Positions 56,291-64,000 of a stretch of DNA of 64,000 nucleotides are shown one piece after another; position 1 is the first letter of the stretch; every line of letters starts with the position of its first letter. This DNA comes from Diphasiastrum complanatum (Eukaryota > Streptophyta > Lycopodiopsida > Lycopodiales > Lycopodiaceae). A program made the translations under genes and the position numbers. The notes beneath the pieces are model-generated. The model was given only the letters and a program-made list of their open reading frames with translations. It did no database searches and was not told the DNA's origin. The stretch is taken from assembly GCA_029204225.1 (NCBI GenBank), contig CM055099.1, positions 65,437,852 to 65,501,851 of the forward strand. The letters run 5' to 3'.

Positions 56291-57150
56291 TTTAAGATCT
56301 TCATTGTCTTCTGTCCACCTTGGGTCGGTAACGATTTGATATACTAATTGCGCTTTATGGGCGTAATGTATCATTAAAATTCGATAATAATCTGTGTGGC
56401 CTAGAAAGATGTAGATTTCTTTTATTGCGCCGGGTAGGGACATTTCAAGAATGACTCTGATCTTTTCAGGATCAGTGGCGATACCATTTTGAGAAATGAT
56501 ATGGCCCAGTACCACACCATGGGTAACCCAGATCTAGCACTTGTCGAGATTCAATGAAATTTCGAACCTTCGACAATGAATAACACTTGTTCAAGGGCAT
56601 CGAGATGCTTATCTTGAGAGGAATGCACACCAAGATCATTGAGATAAATCTCTAGATTCTTGTGCAACAGATCCTTGAAAGCTTGTTGCATCGCCCTTTG
56701 AAATGTGGATGGGGCATTGCATAGACCGAATGACATAACGTTATATGCAAAGGTACCAAAATATGTAACAAAAGCAATTTTGAAACGATTTTCAGGAGCA
56801 ATTTGGACTAAGAAATAGCCACTAAAACCATCGAGGAAGCTAAATGTTTCAGCTCTTGCCATATCTTCGAGGATTTGTGTAGTCAGAGGTAAGGGAAAAT
56901 GATTCTTCTCTGTTTGATCATTAAGTTTCTTTGAATCCACGCAGATACAGAGTTTACCATTCTTCTTTGGCACCACCACAATTGGTGATACCCAGCTGCT
57001 ATGTTCAATTTCATAAATGAAACCAACATCGAGAAGCTTCTGAATATCTTCTCGTATCTTCCTGCGATATGTTGGATTGGTGCGATAAGGTTTTGCTTGG
57101 ACAGGTATGGCACCATCCTACAATGGGATTGTATGGACGACAACGTCTGG
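56288..57150 (-). pseudogene. Gypsy G3 reverse transcriptase
   Basis: The order is IREDIQKLLDVGFIYEIEHS, WVSPIVVVPKKNGKLCICVD, FLDGFSGYFLVQIAPENRFK, FGLCNAPSTFQRAMQQAF, the active site IYLNDLGVHSS and VLGHIISQNGIATDPEKI. The catalytic box usually reads YLDD; here the first Asp is Asn, while the sister element G4 has YLDDLGVHST. Frameshifts separate the early, middle and late parts. Confidence 0.85.
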
Positions 57151-58130
57151 AGGAACCCCTTTTATCTCTTTACATTTCCATGCAAACACATCTTTGTATT
57201 TGCGCAATAACTGTTCCAAGTGCCGTAATTGGGTTGGATTCAGGTGGGATCCTATATGTACGATACGGTCGATGTCTTGATCATCATCCTTCAGATTAAG
57301 AGGTATGGTCTTTGCAGGTCCTTCAAAGGAAGTAGATGACGGTTGAGGCTCCCGTTTTGGGTTAACCATACTGATGATGACATCATCAGTGGTGTAATCC
57401 TTAAAATGTTGGGGAACATCATAAAGTGGATCGTCAACTACCTCGTGTGGGATCTTAGGAATATCCTCTACAGATTTACTTGTAGATGATGAAGCGTGAC
57501 TAGGATTTTTTTGATTTTGAATCAAAGGTTTGATTGGATGTTTCAGCTTTTCACGCATTTGGAATTGCTTATCAGTCAATCGTACATCAACCCTTGATTT
57601 GTTTGTTAGCATGCGGGATATTTGTGGATTGGTAATAGTAGGCATACATGAATGTTTTGGTGTTTTTCCACAAACTAAGTCTTCGTCAATGGTGTTCAAG
57701 ATTTCATCATTGTGTACATCCCATTGATAGACTTGAGTCTGGGTCGGTAGACACGAGTGTGGACTGGTTGTGGATGTTGCACACAAGCCAATGGTGATGG
57801 ATGCTTAATCTCTTTCAGTATACGAGGCTTTCCTAAATGGTCGAGATCCAGCAAGTGAAGTAGCTGGTCTTCAGATAACTCATGTTCTCCCCCAGTAAGA
57901 ATTCCATCCTCATTGGTGGATATGTCTGTAACAAAGACATCTTCAGACATCCACTCAATAGGGAGTGCATCTATCATGTACAAGGGCAAGATGGGAGTGT
58001 TGATATCTGTGGAGTGTATAGTGATTCCAAGTGGGTCTTCTTGGTGAACTTCTTGTGCATAGAGAGTGGCATTAACACAATCGATGGTTGCTAAAGCATG
58101 TCCCCAATTGATGATATCGGTACTTTGCAC
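57118..58130 (-). pseudogene. Gypsy G3 pol N-terminal region
   Basis: Two overlapping frames form the region before RT: an acidic linker (GEHELSEDQLLHLLDLDHLG), then IPKIPHEVVDDPLYDVPQHF and LLRKYKDVFAWKCKEIKGV, ending PPDVVVHTIPL just before the RT fingers. No protease active site was found. The element is cut off at about 58140, where the inverted element G4 begins; gag and the 5' LTR are missing. Confidence 0.7.
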
Positions 58131-58220
58131 GTAATGATCCTTTATGGTGGAATCGATACTATCGGGGCCACCATCATGAAATCTAGTTTCTACAATTGAT
58201 CCAAATTTGTACCGCCTTTA

Positions 58221-59745
58221 TTGGATAAAGAAAAAGAAAAGCTTGAAGATAATTCATCAAGTCAGAGTTCCAAGAAGTCTTCATCTTCTCTCAAGACTTC
58301 AGTCAAGAAAGCTAAACGCAAAGCAAAGGTTAATCCCTTTGAACAAGAGAAAGAAGATGGAGTTCATCAAGATATGTCGGATCATTTCAAACGTTGTACC
58401 CTTGATGATGTTGTGATCATGTTGCCTAAAGCTCATCATGAACATGAAGATCAAGTGCCAAAAACATAAGAAGTTTACGATGGACCAGATAGGACTCAGC
58501 CTATGAATCTTGATGAACCAGGGGAGGTTGAGAAGATCAAGAAGGAGTTACAAAGGTTACTAGAAGCATATTTCATTTATGAAATTGAGCATACTGAATG
58601 GGTTTCACCAATTGTCGTCATTCCTAAGAAAAATGGGAAGATGAGAATTTCTGTGAACCTAAAGGCCTTGAACAAAGTGATGTCCAAAGATCACTTTTCG
58701 TTACCTTTTACAAAAAGCATATTGGACTGCCTTCTTGGAGCGAAAGCCTATAATTTTTTTGGATGACTTCAGTGGTTATAATTAAGTTAAAATTGCACCT
58801 GCAGATCGACATAAAATAGTTTTTGCAACATAATGAGAAACCTATGCTTAAAAAGTTATGCCTTTCAGACTATGTAATGCACCAAATTCATTTCAGCGGG
58901 TTATGCAATTTGCTTTCAAGGAATATTTGCTTAAATTTCTTGAAATTTATTTGGATGATCTCGGAGTCCATAGTACTAATATAGACCATCTATATCGCTT
59001 GGAAAAGTGTTTGAACGTTGTCGTAAGTACCAGATTTCCTTGAATTCAGAAAAATGTCAGATTTGGGTTACTCATGGAGTTGTTCTTGGACATGTGATAT
59101 CAAGACATGGAATCGCTACAAATTATTCCAAAATCAAGGTCATTGTGGAGTTTCCTCCACCAGGAACAATTCAAGGAGTTTACATTTTTATGGGTCATGT
59201 GAATTATTACTGAATATTTATCTTACTCTTTGTGGAGTTGGCACGACCTATTTATAAGTTGACTATTGTACCGATTTGGACACCTGAGGCGTTGGAAGCA
59301 TTTGAAAAATTGAAGAAAGCCTTAGCTTCTACACCAATTCTACAAGCTCCAAACTAGACAATTGAATTCCATGTGAACAGTGATTCATTATAATATGCCT
59401 TTGGATCAGTTTTGATGCAACTAGGAGAATACAAGAAGGACTACCCGATCAGATTTGCGAGTCGACAACTTAGTGATTCTGAAAAGAATTATTCCACTAC
59501 GGAATGAGAAACGTTGGCTATGTTATTTCAGTAAAAAACATTTGACATTATTTGATGGCGATGCACTTTGCATCTTACATTGACCATCAACCTTTGCTAT
59601 ATTTGATAAACAAGACATGAAATATGGGACACATTTCAAGATGGTTACTATTATTGACTGAATTTGAAACAAAGCGATAGCTTGCGGCCTCTTGAAAAAA
59701 AATAAACATGGATATGCTCAAGGGTTACAAAAACGGTGCATTACC
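58221..59745 (+). pseudogene. Gypsy G4 RT and RNase H fragment
   Basis: Plus-strand relative of G3 beginning in the linker (DHFKRCTLDDVVIMLPKAHH) and passing through TEWVSPIVVIPKKNGKMRIS, FRLCNAPNSFQRVMQFAF, the active site IYLDDLGVHST, VLGHVISRHGIATNYSKI and RNase H pieces (FGSVLMQLGEYKKDYPIRF). Stops are frequent from 58760 on. It ends before integrase. With G3 it forms a head-to-head inverted pair meeting at about 58140-58220. Confidence 0.82.
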
Positions 59746-59784
59746 TACGTTTTATACAATAGGTTCAGGTATCAATATGGCATG

Positions 59785-59850
59785 GATTTTTCCCCATACT
59801 TGAGTACTAATCCACGCGATTTTCCCCCATACTTGAGTACTAATCCACGC
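59785..59850. repeat. 33 bp tandem duplication
   Basis: Two units starting GATTTTTCCCCATACTTGAG and GATTTTCCCCCATACTTGAG, each ending ACTAATCCACGC. They differ at one base. Confidence 0.95.
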
Positions 59851-62818
59851 TATTCCCTATTTGCGAGTTGCAATCCATTTAGCATAGCTATTTTTCAAGT
59901 ACGTATGCTTTAATTTCATAGATGGATACAGACCAATACCATAAGACTGATCAGAATGGCAAAATGCTCTGATACGATAAGGATATGGTGTGGCCTATCG
60001 CTATTACTCACTTTACATAGGGAAGATTGGACTATATTATTTCATTAAATATTGTAAGTTGTTAAGTTGCTAAACTTGTTTTGTACATGGATAACGACTG
60101 ACATTCAATGTTGACACCTATCTCCCTCACTGTGCTAACTTGCACGGTTTTGTGTGGTGGGATGGTGGCAGGTACCAGCTGGATGTCTTAAAATAGGTTT
60201 TGTTTTCTGGTGCTTTTTCAGTACTATATGCTTTTCAGCTATGTTTTACCTTGTTAGTTTATGAATAAAGGTTTCAAAGGATTTGGTCTTGCTTAAGCAA
60301 GAGGAAATGTGTTTCGTTAATCTCTTCCAAAATGATACAAAGGTTCTCAAAAAGTAGTGCCACATGGCCTTATATAGGCAAAACTAGAGTCAGGGTTGAG
60401 TGCCCTAACTTTTAAACCATGTTCCTTTCCAAAATGTGTAGGTCAAGTTCGCTTTTTAATACTTTGGGTCCCATTTAGATAGTTGGACCGATTGAGAGCT
60501 AGGTTACCACTAAGTCTCGTGCCTTTGGCATGCAAGTACATTGCACCATTTTCGGTGTCTAACTTTTAAAATTGGTAATCTTATTATACTTGTGTGTACT
60601 TTTTCCAGATGTGGCCATGCTTTTATTTTGGTGGTTGTAAAATTCGATTGTGAGGTCCCCAAGTTGTTATTTGTTGTCGACCTTCTTGTAATGGCTCATT
60701 CTCAGTAGGTATGTGATTCTAGAACTGTGCCTTTGATGTTTTTTCATCAATGCTCCCAAGTATTACCGAGGTAATGATTTCTTAATTCCTAGCAAACCCG
60801 TTAAAGATTGTAATAGGAATCTTATAATAGCCATTCTATGGAACCCACCATAAGTATGCAACAAAAGAACTAGCATGAAGACAGTTATAGAATGTGATTC
60901 TCTCTCAATCAATTTTTCTAACTATTCTTGTACACTTGTAAACTAAGTAGTACAATGATTAAACTACAATAGTTTAAAATGCTTATAAGTATAGCATGCA
61001 TGTTGCAAAGATGATTGATCCATAAGAGAGTAATAGATCATCAAACATACGGAGATATAGACTATGCATTGTGTGCTTTCAATACGACCAAATCAAACAC
61101 TAGACGTTATTTTTGCTACACGCAACCAAGCTTGATCTGAGTGGAATAGTTGTACATTGCCTCCTAGTAAGAATCTTTAGTGTTCTAATTTTTGTACTAG
61201 TTCTTTATTTCCACACCTATAGACTGTTTTGCTTACATGGTCTATAGTTCTAATTTTTGTTCCGAGTGGGTAAAGGAATTTACTAACTAGTAATTCTACT
61301 ACAATCTACAATTTTTACAAGCACTATGGTAGTTTGAAACACGTCTTTTGTCTAAGTGTTGCTAACCTAGTTACTAACACTTTCATTGTAGCGTTAGTAA
61401 AGCAAATTTTTTGTGATATTCATCAGATCAAAGAATTTAATATTTTACAATGATACTAGAACAATTAAGAATTTTCACTCATAGTCTAGCACCCACACCT
61501 CTCAACGTCTGGAAACTTTCACAAGCATCCATGAACTAATCTTCACACAAAACCAAAGAACTAACATTTACCACATGTTATATCTCTCGACATCCAAAAG
61601 CTCTCACAAAAATGGAGGTAACGTTCATTGCACCTCTTCGCATTCAAAAACTCTTTAACATGCCCATAATGAATTGTACATGGTAGATTATGCCCATTTT
61701 TAGATTGCTTAAAAGCATAATATGCTATTCTTTTGATGGCCATGGACAAAAACCTTGAGTGCCATAATACTTGGGAGAGCTTACTTTGAAAAAATACACA
61801 CATCTAGATCCATTTTATAATCTGATTTTTATAACATGTAAGATTGTTGTGATTTCAATTAGCATGCTAGACCTAATGTAATTGCCAACAACTTCCTCCC
61901 ACCACAAGGAGAAGTGCTTGTTGCCAACATGTGACAGGCATATATGCTTAAGTTTAATTCAAGTCACTTAAAGACAAGTTGTGCATTTGATTTAGCGAGT
62001 CCTATCGTGCCCAATAAAAACTCACCTAAATCAATTGATCATTGTATACGAATGCAAGCTTAAGCACATGTCAAAACATTCTCTGACATACACATTAGGC
62101 CAAACAAGATGACTCACATACACATATGCAAGTAGGTGAATGTTGGTCTCTACAAGTCTTATATTTACCAATATGATCAACCAACTGGATGACTACTATT
62201 TTTCATACCAATTTGTGAGTTATTGTAGTAGTTCAAGTTTGCATTTGCCAAATTGTAATTGAATTGCATCCAAAATGTCATGTGCCTTTAAGCTTATGGG
62301 AACCTTCAATAAATATGCTTCTCTTAACACTCTTGCATAGTCATACAAGCAACTATGGCTGCCATGGTAATGAGGGGGGTTGCCTTAATCCAAGGGTGGT
62401 AGGTGAATGAAAGTTTCAACAATAGGTCTCAAGCACCAACCAAGCATCCACCACCTTGGATAAAGGTGGCCCCACCCCTAGAATGTAGTCACAATTTAAA
62501 TTTGCTTATAAGGACATCCTACGATTTTTCAAAAAGTGCATCACATGCATGGAAGCTCAAGGGTATATATGAATTTTCAGCCCTCCTCTCCATTCATGAT
62601 TAATAATAGATTGTGACAAGCGCATAAACTAATTGCCTTCAAAATATGGCATGTACTCATTAAATTTCAACAAATTTTAGCTCACATGATTATGGAATCA
62701 CATGGTTTCATGCATTGATGCTTCTTTATCTATTGTCTAATTGGCTTAAATGGATGTCAAAAGGACAATGCATATGCAAATTCATTATACTAATCATTCA
62801 ACCAAATGCATTCACAAA

Positions 62819-63005
62819 GCACCTTTGCCCTGGCACCCTCATTCACAATGCACATGTTGCGTAGAACCCTTCACCTGTTATTGGCACAAATTATGAAGGC
62901 CTTTAGAGGTGATTTCAATCGAAATTAGTCGAGTCAATCTTCACACCAATCGGCTAAGCATCTTTGCCCTGGTGCCTTCATTCACAGTGCACATGTTGCG
63001 TAGAA
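62819..63005. repeat. 48 bp direct repeat pair
   Basis: Copies at 62819-62866 and 62958-63005 start GCA(C/T)CTTTGCCCTGG and end CACATGTTGCGTAGAA. They match at 43 of 48 bases, and all five differences are transitions. Confidence 0.85.
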
Positions 63006-63235
63006 TATTGGAATAGCATAAGTGGCTTACAATGTAGAGAAACAATCAAGAGGTTGCAAGTCCTTTGCCAATTTAATTGCCACGACTCCAATGAATTGCC
63101 AGTATTTCCTTCTCTACATAGAAGTTGCAAACTTACAAATCAACTGATAAACTCCTCATTATTCTAACTCTACAACTACACTCTCCACTTTTTCTTTAAC
63201 TCTAATTTTGACAAAACGTATTATACCATTCCCTA

Positions 63236-63238
<3 letters not shown>

Positions 63239-63300
<62 letters not shown>
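63239..63300. repeat. (GA)n microsatellite
   Basis: About 60 bp of uninterrupted GA. Confidence 0.95.
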
Positions 63301-63303
<3 letters not shown>

Positions 63304-63480
63304 TCCAAATGTGCCAAGAACATAGTACCATAATGATCTATTTTATCTCCTCATAGGCTTTTAATTAGTAATTTTAGTTTAGTATTAAAATGACGGCCAT
63401 GATCCGTCGTGGTGAAATTCATTTGACATGTACTCCTTTTGTCTTATATGCCTCAGGGCAAGGAAAAGATGTTAATGAAG

Positions 63481-63492
63481 TCTTCTTCTTCT

Positions 63493-63555
<63 letters not shown>
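63481..63555. repeat. (CTT)n(CT)n(CA)n compound microsatellite
   Basis: Three successive simple repeats on the plus strand. Confidence 0.95.
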
Positions 63556-64000
63556 TAAGAACAATACTCTTCCAAGAATTCCTCCTAATACATCTCGGCA
63601 TAACAGCATGCACCTTCACCACCTGCCTCATGGTATAGGGAGTGTCTTTTCCATTTCCAGTTAGCGTTCTTCCACAACCTCCTTAACTTGACACATCCAG
63701 ATTTGTAGCAAGTTTCAGTATAGAAACAACACATCTCTTCTGCAGAGGAGTGTTACACCCATCTATCTACAGCTACACAATTTCTCCTCTCACTTCTTCC
63801 ATTGAACAGTCGAATGATTCATAATGGTCGCTACTTCAAATGTGTAATGCACGATCAGTCTCTTCTTCACTTCTATCCCTCTCAGCATACTCTCTTGGTC
63901 ACTTCGAAGCAGGCTCATTTTCTGGTTGCATGCAGTAGAAAACCTTGCTTTCATCTTGTATAGTTAAAAGTTGTTGAAGGCATTCATTAAGACAGGTAAT

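Larger units (their letters stand above)
59851..64000. other. intergenic region, no gene seen
   Basis: AT-rich with only short chance frames. A TATA-like CCTTATATAGGC lies near 60371. The recognisable structures are the 48 bp direct repeat at 62.8-63.0 kb and two microsatellites. Confidence 0.5.

Noticed and set aside
1-64000. CRISPR arrays, bacterial operons, rRNA genes
   Set aside because: No regularly spaced direct repeats with unique spacers and no rRNA-like sequence; gene structure with introns and LTR elements is that of a plant nucleus.

Overview
This is a window of a land-plant nuclear genome with few genes and many transposons. The evidence is two recognisable plant genes (a plastid DEAD-box RNA helicase of the RH22 type and a retromer sorting nexin of the SNX2 type) surrounded by plant LINEs and Ty1/Copia and Ty3/Gypsy LTR retrotransposons, teloboxes upstream of the helicase, a plant-type tRNA-derived SINE, and a 13.3 kb intron filled with retrotransposons. 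Large repeat-filled introns suggest a large-genome plant such as a fern or gymnosperm, but the sequence alone does not settle the lineage.

Layout. 1-6.4 kb: pieces of three related LINEs, one on the minus strand and two on the plus strand, all broken. 6.9-9.1 kb (minus): an unrecognised gene with a clear first exon and two probable further exons, carrying two PCNA-interaction-like motifs. 9.1-12.4 kb: AT-rich spacer with small foldback elements. 12.4-15.6 kb (minus): remnants of two Copia elements, one with its 3' LTR. 16.2 kb: a tRNA-derived SINE. 19.9-21.8 kb (minus): intact single-exon RH22-like helicase with teloboxes upstream. 23.4-27.5 kb (plus): degenerate Copia element with a readable primer-binding site, fused to the 3' half of a Gypsy element (27.5-32.7 kb) that has an extra broken coding region after integrase. 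32.7-33.2 kb: a stray Copia LTR matching the one at 13.7-14.5 kb.

34.6-50.7 kb (plus): the SNX2-like gene. Exons 1-3 lie at 34.6-36.7 kb; exons 4 and 5 lie at 50.0 and 50.6 kb. All five join in phase into a predicted 568-residue protein. Intron 3 is about 13.3 kb and contains a Copia element (X) split by a second, inverted, 5'-truncated Copia element (Y), a further Copia LTR end, and a Gypsy fragment.

52.9-59.7 kb: two Gypsy elements head to head, a long minus-strand one that also carries a region after integrase and a shorter plus-strand RT/RNase H piece. 59.9-64 kb: non-coding DNA with microsatellites and a 48 bp direct repeat whose two copies differ only by transitions.

The two identified genes are not functionally linked: RH22 is expected in plastid ribosome assembly, SNX2 in endosome/retromer traffic. 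The most notable points are the huge nested-transposon intron, the unusual structure of the Copia Y insertion, the Gypsy family with a hairpin-rich, TATA-bearing segment before a downstream coding region, and a family of compact foldback elements.
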